Source: Bradyrhizobium sp. AZCC 2262
Lineage (GTDB): Bacteria > Pseudomonadota > Alphaproteobacteria > Rhizobiales > Xanthobacteraceae
DNA: 64,000 bases
Direction: 5' to 3'
Assembly: GCF_036924535.1 (NCBI RefSeq)
Contig: NZ_JAZHRT010000001.1
Coordinates: 124,001-188,000 of the forward strand
Below are positions 34,733 through 43,471 of the stretch, piece by piece. The notes under the pieces are model-generated. The model was not told where the DNA came from. It saw only the letters and a program-made list of their open reading frames with translations, and ran no database searches. The translations under genes were made by a program, and so were the position numbers. The stretch's first letter is position 1; each line of letters starts with the position of its first letter.

Positions 34733-37578
34733 GCGATCAGCGCGGCAAAGTGCTGAGTTTCGGCCCTTTCGAACTGTCGACCGGAAGCAGGCTTCTGACA
34801 AACGGCGCCAAGGTCGTGCCGCTCGGCGCGCGCGCGATGGATCTCCTCATCGTCCTGGTGGAGCAGCCAAACAAGGTCGTCGGCAGGCGGACCCTGATTG
34901 AGCGCGTCTGGCCGGCGAGGGGAGCCGAACAGGTCAGCCTGCGCGTCCACATCTCGGCGCTGCGGAAGGCGCTCGATCAGAGCGACCCTGGCAGGCGGTA
35001 TATCGCGAACGTACCCGGGCGCGGGTACAGCTTCGTCGTGCCGGTAACGTCCCTTGCCGCGCCAGCGCCGGGGGATCTTAAGGCGCCCTCGAGGTCCCGG
35101 CTGCCCGCGCGCTTGATGCGGATGCTCGGACGAAGGGATGCCCAGGCCGCGATCCAGATGAAGCTCGCCGAGCAGAGGTTTGTGACGATCGTCGGGCCCG
35201 GCGGCATCGGCAAGACCACGGTAGCGGTGGCGGTGGCCCACGAGATGGGCGCCAGTTTCGACGGCCATATTCATTTCGTCGACCTGGGTGCTCTCGGCGC
35301 CGCCTCACTGGTCGCGCCCGCGGTGGCCACAGCGCTCGGTGTATCGGTCCAAACAAGCAATGTCGTACCGGCCTTGATCGATCGTTTGCAGGAAAAGCCG
35401 ACGCTCATTATTTTCGACTGCTGCGAACACCTCATCGACGGCGCGTCTGCGGTCGCAGAGGAATTGATTCGCCGTGTTCCAACGCTGCATTTGCTCGCGA
35501 CCAGCCGCGAGGCGATGCGTGTCGAGGGGGAACATGTCCATGAACTCAGCGCGCTGGCATGCCCCCCCGAAGACAACAATCTGTTGGCACGGGAGGCCCT
35601 GCAATATCCCGCCGTTCAACTGCTGGTCGACCGCGTGCGGGCGGTGCGAGGTGATTTCGAGCTGGCCGATATGGATGCCTCGATTGCCGCGGGAATCTGT
35701 CGGCGGCTCGATGGAATTCCATTGGCCATCGAACTCGCCGCCGGCCGGGTCGACATATTTGGCCTTAGCAAGACCGCAAGCTTGCTCGACGACCGGCTGA
35801 ACCTGTCATGGGTGGGGCGTAGAACGGCCCTGCCGAGGCATCAAACCCTGAACGCGGCGCTCGAGTGGAGCTATGACCTGCTTGGTGAGGCGGAGAAGCG
35901 CGTGCTGGGCCGGCTCAGCGTTTTTGCCGGCGGATTCACGTTCGAAGCGGCTGTCGCGGTTGCCGCCGACGAGACGATAGATGAAGCCAATGTCTCGGAT
36001 TGCCTCTGGGAGCTTCGTTCGAAATCGATGATCGCCGTTCGGGGGCAGGAGGGGAGGCTGCGTCTGCTGGACACTACCCTTGCCTTTGCTTCACGACGAC
36101 TTGCCAACAGCGATGAAGAGAACCACTGTCGCCGGCGTCACGCCCTTTACTTCTGCGACTTGTTCAAGCAAGTCGCTTCGACGGATGAGCATGAAAGGCT
36201 CAAGGCGTCTGGAGACGAGGTCGACAATCTCAGAGCGGCCCTGAACTGGGCTTTCTCGGCCGCAGGCGAGGCGAAAATTGGCGTTGAACTTGCCGCCGCT
36301 TCGGCAAGCATCTGGATGGCAATGGCCCTGCTTACCGAATGCCGGGAGTGGATGACGAAAGCCATCGGCCGGATCGATGAGGCGAGTGCCGGCTCACGGC
36401 AGGAAATGATCATTCAGTCCGCACTCGCCAGCTGCATGATGTTCACGGATGGCATGACCGAAGAATCGTATGCAAGCTGGGCGAAAACGCGTTTCCTTGC
36501 CGAGTGCCTCAACGACACCGAATGCCAGCTCGATTCCCTGCTTGTCCTCTGGGCTCACCAGATACGGATTCCAAGCTATGCCGAAGCGACAGAGCTGGCT
36601 GATCGATGCGGCGATGTCGCTGACGAGAGCGGCAATCGCGGCGCGATTGCGATGGCCAATTACATGCGCGGCGTCACATACCATCACAGCGGGCGAATAT
36701 TGCAGGCCGAAGCTCATTTTGAAATGGCGCTGCACCGCGATGACGAAGCGTCCCGGCAATCGCTCATCAAGCGGTTCGGCTACGATCGGAAGGTCGACGC
36801 CCTGGCTGTACTGGGCAACCTGGCCTGGCTCCGGGGCTCTCCCGATCAGGCGAAGCGCTTTAACCAGACGTCGATCGCCGAGGCGCGCCAACTGGATCAC
36901 GCGGTACCGCTCTGCGTGGCGCTCGCCTGGGCAAGCTTCAACGCATACCTGACAAGTCCAGACGATTCCGAAACTGAAGCGCTTGCCAACGAGCTTGTCG
37001 ACCACGCCGCAAAATACGCCGTGGAAAGCTATCAGGGCGTCGGCCTCAGCGTGCAGGCGCTCTGCAGGGTCAGGCGGGACGGCAGCGATGCAGCTTCGGC
37101 GACGCTCTATCGCGGTTTGGAGAAGTTGTCAGCCGCGCGATATGGGGTCTTCAACTGGATCCTGCAGGCAGAGCTCGCAAGATGCATGGCCGTCGCCGGT
37201 CGCCACCGGCAAGCACTGGCCGTTTTCGAGCGAGCGAAGATCAACCTTGACGAGACCCAATGGTACGCTCCGGAGCTGCATCGGATCAGGGGCGAACTGG
37301 CCCTTGGCAATGGCGAGGGACTTGCGGCTGGCAGGCAATATTTTATCAGCGCGCTTGAACTATCGGACAGACAAGGGAGCTTGTCGTGGGCGCTCAGGGC
37401 CGCGACCAGCCTTGCCATTGCCGAGACGTCGCTCGGGCGAAAGGAGACCGCGTGGCGGACCCTGCAAGCCACGCACGCGAAATTCTGGGAAGGCCTTGAG
37501 ACCTCCGATCTGCGGTTGGCCAGGCAGGTGTTGAACGGCTCATACCGGTCCGACAGCATCATCAACTCGTTACACTGA
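34729..37578 (+). CDS. Winged-helix / STAND ATPase / TPR regulator, paralogue 1
   Basis: A 949-residue cytosolic protein. An OmpR/PhoB-type winged helix (about 8-106; VPLGARAMDLLIVLVEQP, LRVHISALRKAL, RYIANVPGRGYSFVVPV) lacks a receiver domain and is joined to an NB-ARC-like STAND module with Walker A VGPGGIGKTT (155-164), Walker B LIIFD (226-230), sensor LLATSR and GIPLAIELAAGR. After about 470 the helical repeats look TPR-like. Such proteins are thought to be locked by ADP and to oligomerise on DNA when a ligand meets the repeats. It is coupled to the AraC gene. Two relatives follow at 37696 and 43472; it is the most divergent of the three (for example SYDLLGEAEKRVL with a Gly-Gly-Phe-Thr segment afterwards). 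Confidence 0.9.
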   Translation: MSDQRGKVLSFGPFELSTGSRLLTNGAKVVPLGARAMDLLIVLVEQPNKVVGRRTLIERVWPARGAEQVSLRVHISALRKALDQSDPGRRYIANVPGRGYSFVVPVTSLAAPAPGDLKAPSRSRLPARLMRMLGRRDAQAAIQMKLAEQRFVTIVGPGGIGKTTVAVAVAHEMGASFDGHIHFVDLGALGAASLVAPAVATALGVSVQTSNVVPALIDRLQEKPTLIIFDCCEHLIDGASAVAEELIRRVPTLHLLATSREAMRVEGEHVHELSALACPPEDNNLLAREALQYPAVQLLVDRVRAVRGDFELADMDASIAAGICRRLDGIPLAIELAAGRVDIFGLSKTASLLDDRLNLSWVGRRTALPRHQTLNAALEWSYDLLGEAEKRVLGRLSVFAGGFTFEAAVAVAADETIDEANVSDCLWELRSKSMIAVRGQEGRLRLLDTTLAFASRRLANSDEENHCRRRHALYFCDLFKQVASTDEHERLKASGDEVDNLRAALNWAFSAAGEAKIGVELAAASASIWMAMALLTECREWMTKAIGRIDEASAGSRQEMIIQSALASCMMFTDGMTEESYASWAKTRFLAECLNDTECQLDSLLVLWAHQIRIPSYAEATELADRCGDVADESGNRGAIAMANYMRGVTYHHSGRILQAEAHFEMALHRDDEASRQSLIKRFGYDRKVDALAVLGNLAWLRGSPDQAKRFNQTSIAEARQLDHAVPLCVALAWASFNAYLTSPDDSETEALANELVDHAAKYAVESYQGVGLSVQALCRVRRDGSDAASATLYRGLEKLSAARYGVFNWILQAELARCMAVAGRHRQALAVFERAKINLDETQWYAPELHRIRGELALGNGEGLAAGRQYFISALELSDRQGSLSWALRAATSLAIAETSLGRKETAWRTLQATHAKFWEGLETSDLRLARQVLNGSYRSDSIINSLH

Positions 37579-37695
37579 GCCGCTTGTTGCTGGGGGAGGT
37601 TTCGGCTAACACTGGATTGGCTGGGAGTATATTTGCACAGGACCGACGACGAACGGCGAACGACCGAGTAGTCGAGGATCCTGGCGGAATAACTC

Positions 37696-40599
37696 ATGTC
37701 GATTCAACAAATGGGCTCGATTCAGCAAGTTGGCTCACCCGGCGCGATCCGGCTGGGTTTTGGCCCGTTCGAACTCAATGTCGCCGAGCGTTCCCTCAGG
37801 AAAGCGAACCAGGTCGTTCCACTTGGTGGCAGGGCTTACGACATCCTGATTGCGCTTCTCGAAAACGCCGGTGAGGTTGTCGGGAAGGCCGAGCTGATTG
37901 CTCGGGCATGGCCTGACGTAACGGTCGAGGAAGGCAGTCTTCGCGTCCATCTGTCGGCGCTGCGCAAGGCATTGGGCGACGGTCAGTTCGGTAACAAGTA
38001 CATTGCGAGCATACAGGGCCAGGGCTACAGTTTCATCGCGCCGATCGCCCGCCTTCCCACGGGCCACGACAGGGCAAATGCATCTGCGGGAATGTCCAGC
38101 CTGCCGCCTGCACTGGGCCGCATGGTCGGTCGCGGCAATGTTATCCATGAGATTCAGGGTTTGCTGAAGACGGGCCAGCGCCTGATTACAATTCTGGGCG
38201 CTGGCGGCATCGGCAAGACAACGGTTGCCCTGTCCGTCGGACACGGGGCGTTGGCCGACTTCTCCGGCGCGGCATTCTTTGTCGATCTTTCAACCGTAAA
38301 CGACCAGGAGCATCTCAGCGAGGCGATTGCTTCGGCAGTCGGGCTCGGCCCGCAGTTGGCTGATCCAAAAGAGGCGCTGCGTAATTTTCTGCGCCCTCGC
38401 AAGGCGCTTGTCATTCTCGATAGTTGCGAGCATCTCATCGGGAAAACCGCGGAGATCGTCGGCTTTATTTTTCAAAATGCCCCCGACGTCTACATACTTG
38501 CGACCAGCAGGGAGGCATTGCACGTCCCTGGCGAACACGTACTTCGTCTTTGTCCGCTGGATTGTCCGCCGGATCGGCCGGGGCTGACGGCGTCGGAGGC
38601 GATTGCCTATCCGGCCGTGCGGTTGTTCGCCGAGCGCGTCAGCGCCCGTCGTGGCGAGTTTTCGCTTCGTGACGACGAAGCTGCCATGGTTGCCGAGATC
38701 TGCCGCAAGCTCGACGGCATTGCGCTCGCCATCGAACTCGCCGCCGGAAGGGCCGCTATCTTCGGCGTCGGGAATACGGTGGCAAGACTGGGTTCGCGCC
38801 TCGATCTCCTGAAGTTCGGCCGGCGGACCGCAAATCCACGGCACCAAACGCTGATCGCAACGCTGGACTGGAGCCACGACTATCTTTCGGAGATCGAACG
38901 GGTCCTGTTGCGACGTGTCGCAATTTTCGTCGGGCAATTTACGCTTGAGGCGGCATTCGCCGTGACGGAGGAGGCCGGGATCGACGAGTCCGAGATCGCG
39001 GGTGCGATAAAAAATCTGGTCGATAAATCACTGGTCGGGGTTTGGACCGGCCCGCGAGGGCCGTGCTACCGGTTGCTTGATACGACGCGTGCTTACGCGT
39101 TGGAGAAGTTGGAGGCCAGCGGCGAGCAGGATTCCATCGCCGGGCGGCACGCGAGTTTCTTGATTCGAATGCTGGCGGGTAAGCCGGTCAATCTCCTTGA
39201 TCTGGAGTCCACGGAAGCCGCAGACAATGCCGCGCGAGACTATCTTGGAAATATCCGTGCCGCACTCGAATGGGGCTTTGGTCCTTCTGGAAACGACAGT
39301 GCGGCCATAAAAATGGCTGCGGCGGCCTCGCAGTTGTTTCTGGCCAAATCGCTTTTTGTGGAGTGTCGGGGCTGGATGCAGCGGGCGATCGATCGGATGG
39401 CTGCGGACTGTGATCCGCGGGATCAGATGGAAATCCATGCTTCGCTCGCGTTGTCGCTGATGTTCACCGAAGGGAATAGCGAGAGGGTTCGCGAGGCCTT
39501 CAATACGGCGTTGACGCTCGCAGGGCGGCTTGAGGATACCCATCAGCAATTATGTCTCCTCAGCGGGCTGTCGATGTACCTTCACCGGACGATGGACGCG
39601 GCTGGTAGTCTCGAAGTTGCGCTGCGCGCCGAGGCTGTCGCGAAGACGACGGGAAATCCCGAAGATGCCGCGGTTGCGGACGCGATGCTGGGAGCCGCGT
39701 ATTACATGCTCGCCGACCACGTCCGCGCGCCAAAACACCTCGAGCGGGCCCTGCACGGGGCGCCGCCGTCCCGACGGTTCAACGCAACACAGTATCTGTT
39801 CGATCTGCGTTCCACATCGTTGTTCAACCTGACCCGATCGCATTGGTTTGCCGGCAATCTCGACCGGGCCGGCGTTTATGCTGAAAGAACCATCGAGGAA
39901 GCCGGCCGATCGAACCATCCGATCGCGCTGTGTCGGGCCTTTATTCAGACGATGCCGCTCTACTTCTGGATCGGTCATCTGGGTAGGGTCGAGCGGGACC
40001 TTGCCGAGCTCGAGCTCATCGCGGAGAAATATTCGCTGGAGCCATTTCGCGCGGTCGCCATGGGACTCAGGGGGCGGTATTTGGTGCGCGCCGGTCAGAC
40101 AATGGATGGCATATGTCATCTGCGGAATAGTTTGGAGAAGCTGCGGACTCTGCGGTACGAAATGCAAGTAACAGACTTTGTCGCCGAACTGGCGGTTAGT
40201 CTGGCTAAGCAAAACCGGCGCGCGGAAGCATTGGACCTGATCGACGGTTCGATCGCAACGCAGATCGGCTTGAAGAGACCCCTTCACCTTCCTGCCCTCT
40301 TCTTGGCAAAGGGCATGACGTTCGTGCGCGGAGAAGCCCGGCAGATTGGCCCGGCTCAGGAGTGTTTCGAGGAGGCGGTGGCGCTGGCGGGGCGGCAGTC
40401 GGCGCTTTCGTTCGAGTTGCGGGCAGGGCTGGAACTCGCGCGACTCTGGAATGACCGAGGTCAAATCCGAAAGGCCCATGATCTCATTGGCCCCATTTAC
40501 GGTCGATTTGTTGAAGGCCTAACGACACCCGATCTTGTCTGGGCGAGGCAAATCCTCGAACAGACGAGCGTTCCGGCGCGACGCCTCACTGCGTCGTGA
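37696..40599 (+). CDS. Winged-helix / STAND ATPase / TPR regulator, paralogue 2
   Basis: A 967-residue protein with the same order of domains: winged helix (about 20-118; VPLGGRAYDILIALLENAG, AWPDVTVEEGSLRVHLSALR, YIASIQGQGYSFIAPI), P-loop LGAGGIGKTT (167-176), Walker B ALVILD (237-242), GIALAIELAAGR, then long helical repeats. The start at ATG 37696 gives a glutamine-rich lead of about 18 residues. It begins 117 bp after paralogue 1, and its 3' end overlaps the convergent LuxR-type gene by 14 bp. The winged helix is closer to paralogue 3 than to paralogue 1 (both share WPDVTVE and KALGDGQFGN). Confidence 0.9.
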   Translation: MSIQQMGSIQQVGSPGAIRLGFGPFELNVAERSLRKANQVVPLGGRAYDILIALLENAGEVVGKAELIARAWPDVTVEEGSLRVHLSALRKALGDGQFGNKYIASIQGQGYSFIAPIARLPTGHDRANASAGMSSLPPALGRMVGRGNVIHEIQGLLKTGQRLITILGAGGIGKTTVALSVGHGALADFSGAAFFVDLSTVNDQEHLSEAIASAVGLGPQLADPKEALRNFLRPRKALVILDSCEHLIGKTAEIVGFIFQNAPDVYILATSREALHVPGEHVLRLCPLDCPPDRPGLTASEAIAYPAVRLFAERVSARRGEFSLRDDEAAMVAEICRKLDGIALAIELAAGRAAIFGVGNTVARLGSRLDLLKFGRRTANPRHQTLIATLDWSHDYLSEIERVLLRRVAIFVGQFTLEAAFAVTEEAGIDESEIAGAIKNLVDKSLVGVWTGPRGPCYRLLDTTRAYALEKLEASGEQDSIAGRHASFLIRMLAGKPVNLLDLESTEAADNAARDYLGNIRAALEWGFGPSGNDSAAIKMAAAASQLFLAKSLFVECRGWMQRAIDRMAADCDPRDQMEIHASLALSLMFTEGNSERVREAFNTALTLAGRLEDTHQQLCLLSGLSMYLHRTMDAAGSLEVALRAEAVAKTTGNPEDAAVADAMLGAAYYMLADHVRAPKHLERALHGAPPSRRFNATQYLFDLRSTSLFNLTRSHWFAGNLDRAGVYAERTIEEAGRSNHPIALCRAFIQTMPLYFWIGHLGRVERDLAELELIAEKYSLEPFRAVAMGLRGRYLVRAGQTMDGICHLRNSLEKLRTLRYEMQVTDFVAELAVSLAKQNRRAEALDLIDGSIATQIGLKRPLHLPALFLAKGMTFVRGEARQIGPAQECFEEAVALAGRQSALSFELRAGLELARLWNDRGQIRKAHDLIGPIYGRFVEGLTTPDLVWARQILEQTSVPARRLTAS

Positions 40600-43336
40600 C
40601 AAGGCCCAGGGTCTGCGCGCGTGATACCGCTTGCGCGCGCTTCTCAACACCCAGCTTGGTGAAAACGCTCTTGAGGTGCGACTTCACGGTTTCAGGCCCG
40701 ATATAAAGACTGCGGGCGATTTCCTTGTTGGACAATCCTCCCGCGATCAGCGTCAGGATGTCGGTCTCGCGGGGACTCAATGCGTGCAGCGCCTGGACCC
40801 TGACGGTGGGTGCCAGGCGATCCTGCCGTGCTCTTTGCGAATCGGACGCGAGCCGATCGACATAAGACGCTAAATGCGCGCCAAGACTGCCGCTCTGCTG
40901 GACCATCTGCACGAGTTCGGAAGTGATCGGAGCCTCGTCCAGAATGATCTGATAGAGACCGCCGTCGGCGCATGCAGCAAGAACACGGCGAAATCGACTG
41001 GTTGCCTCCGTAGCCTTGCCGAGCCGGAGCTGAAGGGCAGAGAGTCGCATCTCGACCCGGATCAGGAAGTAGCGATGATGTGCGGCCTCGGTTTCACGCT
41101 GCAGCTCCCGCAGGATTGACATCGCCTCTTCAGGCCGCTCCCGTTGCCCCAACAAATGAGCGTGGGCCAGTTTGTGGTCCCATTGAATTTCCGACCAGGC
41201 ACAGAGTCTGGGCGCAGGGTACTGTTGCGTCAGCCGCTCCAGCCGGTCGACGCATGCGGCGGCTTCATCGACGCGGCCTTCGTTGAGGTAAAGCCGTACT
41301 CGTTCTGCCGTTGCCGCGGCCGTCAGCCGTCCCCAATCCCGCGAGATGCCATGGTTTTCGGCCCGCTCCAGCAGTGTGTGGGCACGCTCGAGGTTGATCC
41401 GGGCAGCCGCGGCTCTCGCCATCACGAAATAGGCGCTGCGAACGCAGTCGAGCATCGTCCCGGAATTGATCAGCGACGCGCGATCGATCACCAGCGCTTC
41501 CGCCTCGTCGAGCTGGCCCTGCTCGTAGAAGATCCGCGCAAGCAGGCTGGTAGGCAAAGCCGCGGCCACCGAGTGCGGGCCGACATACTGCTCGGCAATG
41601 CGCAACCCCTCGCGGTAATGCCCCTCCGCCGCGGCGAGGCGCATCTGCCGGAGCTCTGCGACCCCTTGAAGGCAGCGCCGATATACCGATGCAAATACGT
41701 TTCTCCGGTCTTCCTCCGGTGAATAGGGCATCCAGGGTGTCGCGTAGAACTGCTTGAGGTCACCGGCCTGCAGGTGGCCGAAGCGAACGACGTTCGAGGC
41801 GACATTCGCAGTCCAGGGATCGGACGAGCGATTCACGCAATCCTGGGCCAGAGGCAAGGCCCGCTCGCTGTCGTCCTTCAGCGCGATGGCAACGGAGCGG
41901 ATCGCCTGGCATTCGCACAGCAAGTCGCTCTCCGGCAGCTGGGTAGCCGTGATATCGTTCTCTATTTCAGTTGCGAGCTGCAGGGCCTCGTCAAAACGTA
42001 GCGCAAGCGCCAATCCCCAGGCGATCGCCAGCCTGACCTCGGGCTGACCCCGCATCAGTTCGTCGGGAAATTGGCGCTGCCATTCGAGCAAGGTGAAGAG
42101 ATCGCCTCTTTTTATCAGAGCCATCGCGCAATTGTTGATCCAGCTGATCGCACGGTCGGAAGCGCCGGCCGCAATCGCGTGCTGGACCGCCTCGGTCCAT
42201 AATTCGTGGGAGGCATACCAAACAGCGGCACGTCCGTGCAGCTCCGGAACCTCAATGCCGCGGTCCGCCTCCAGCCTCCGTTTCAGATAGTCCGCGAGCA
42301 GGGTGTGATAGCGAAACCATACCCCGTCATTGTCGAGCGGGGTGAGCAACATCTGGCGCTCGGCGAGCGATGCCAAAATTGTGCGGCTCGAACTCGAACC
42401 CGTTACGGCCTCGCATAGCGGACCGGAGAGCCGATCAAGAATCGCCGTTCGCAACATGAAGTCGACCATTTCGACGGGAAGCGTATCCAGCATCTCCGAC
42501 AAATAGGCTGCGATCGGGCGCTGCGAACCCGAGAGACTTTGCACGTACTCCTTGAAGGCCAGTCCGAACTGTGAGGGCATCGACGCAACAATTCGCAGGG
42601 CGGCGGGCCACCCTTCAGTCTTGCGTTGCAAGAGTTGGACGTCGGGGAGCTCCAGAGCGCCAGGCTTGGCGTGGTCCAGAAACGTCTGCGTCTCCTGCAT
42701 GTCGAATCGCAGGCTTGCGGAATCAATCTCGATTAGCTGATTCTGGGCTCGCAGGGTCGCGAGCGGCAGGGGAGGTTCGGTACGGGTCGTAAGCACGACA
42801 TGACAGTGAGACGGCGCGTGCTTCAGAAAATACGCGACCGTTTGATGGATGCGAGCCGCGCTGAGCCAGTGATAGTCTTCGAGAAACAGATAAATATCAT
42901 CCTCAATCTCGGCCAGATCGTTGATCAGGCTCGACAGGATCGCTGTCGGGTCGATCAGGTTGTTCTCCAGGATCAGCCCAATTGCGCCGGCGCCGACGTC
43001 CGGACAGGCATGGTGCAGGGCCTGGGATACGTAACACAGAAACCGCGTGGCTTCGTCGTCGTCCGAATCGATGGTCAGCCATCCAACACAGTTGCCGTCC
43101 TGCTCGAGCTTCTCGGCGCAAGCCGCCGCCAGCGAAGTCTTGCCGAAGCCTGCCGGCGCCTTGATGACGGCAAGCCGTTTGGCCGGGAGTTCGGACAGGA
43201 TCGCAGCGAGTCGGGGACGTGCGACCAGCCCGCCGAATCGCGCCGGCAAAATCTTGGTCGCGAGGAATGGCAGCTGTCCCCTGGCGGGCGAGGCGGCCGT
43301 TCCGGTAGCAAGATTGCTCGATCGCGGCTGGATCAA
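40586..43336 (-). CDS. MalT-like LuxR-family STAND regulator
   Basis: A 916-residue regulator with an N-terminal STAND ATPase (P-loop KAPAGFGKTSLA near 59-70; IYLFLEDYHWLS as the Walker B region; VLTTRTEPPLPLATLRA), a long helical-repeat sensor and a C-terminal LuxR HTH (about 852-916; LSPRETDILTLIAGGLSNKE, TVKSHLKSVFTKLGVEKR). It belongs to the MalT/AcoK class. The only in-frame start is TTG 43336, with AAGGGG just upstream and a stop codon four codons before it. It lies on the opposite strand between two winged-helix STAND genes: convergent with one and divergent from the other. Confidence 0.92.
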   Translation of the reverse strand: MIQPRSSNLATGTAASPARGQLPFLATKILPARFGGLVARPRLAAILSELPAKRLAVIKAPAGFGKTSLAAACAEKLEQDGNCVGWLTIDSDDDEATRFLCYVSQALHHACPDVGAGAIGLILENNLIDPTAILSSLINDLAEIEDDIYLFLEDYHWLSAARIHQTVAYFLKHAPSHCHVVLTTRTEPPLPLATLRAQNQLIEIDSASLRFDMQETQTFLDHAKPGALELPDVQLLQRKTEGWPAALRIVASMPSQFGLAFKEYVQSLSGSQRPIAAYLSEMLDTLPVEMVDFMLRTAILDRLSGPLCEAVTGSSSSRTILASLAERQMLLTPLDNDGVWFRYHTLLADYLKRRLEADRGIEVPELHGRAAVWYASHELWTEAVQHAIAAGASDRAISWINNCAMALIKRGDLFTLLEWQRQFPDELMRGQPEVRLAIAWGLALALRFDEALQLATEIENDITATQLPESDLLCECQAIRSVAIALKDDSERALPLAQDCVNRSSDPWTANVASNVVRFGHLQAGDLKQFYATPWMPYSPEEDRRNVFASVYRRCLQGVAELRQMRLAAAEGHYREGLRIAEQYVGPHSVAAALPTSLLARIFYEQGQLDEAEALVIDRASLINSGTMLDCVRSAYFVMARAAAARINLERAHTLLERAENHGISRDWGRLTAAATAERVRLYLNEGRVDEAAACVDRLERLTQQYPAPRLCAWSEIQWDHKLAHAHLLGQRERPEEAMSILRELQRETEAAHHRYFLIRVEMRLSALQLRLGKATEATSRFRRVLAACADGGLYQIILDEAPITSELVQMVQQSGSLGAHLASYVDRLASDSQRARQDRLAPTVRVQALHALSPRETDILTLIAGGLSNKEIARSLYIGPETVKSHLKSVFTKLGVEKRAQAVSRAQTLGLVTTQ

Positions 43337-43471
43337 GGGCTCCCCTTATCGCCGTGAGCTCGTCCCCCATTCGGGGGGTACCCCGGGTGACGAAAGTGTA
43401 CGATCTCTGGTAGCGAGAAGGAAGCGCCGGACATCAGGGGGCAAAACTGACCGGAGAGCCGAAGCAAGCTC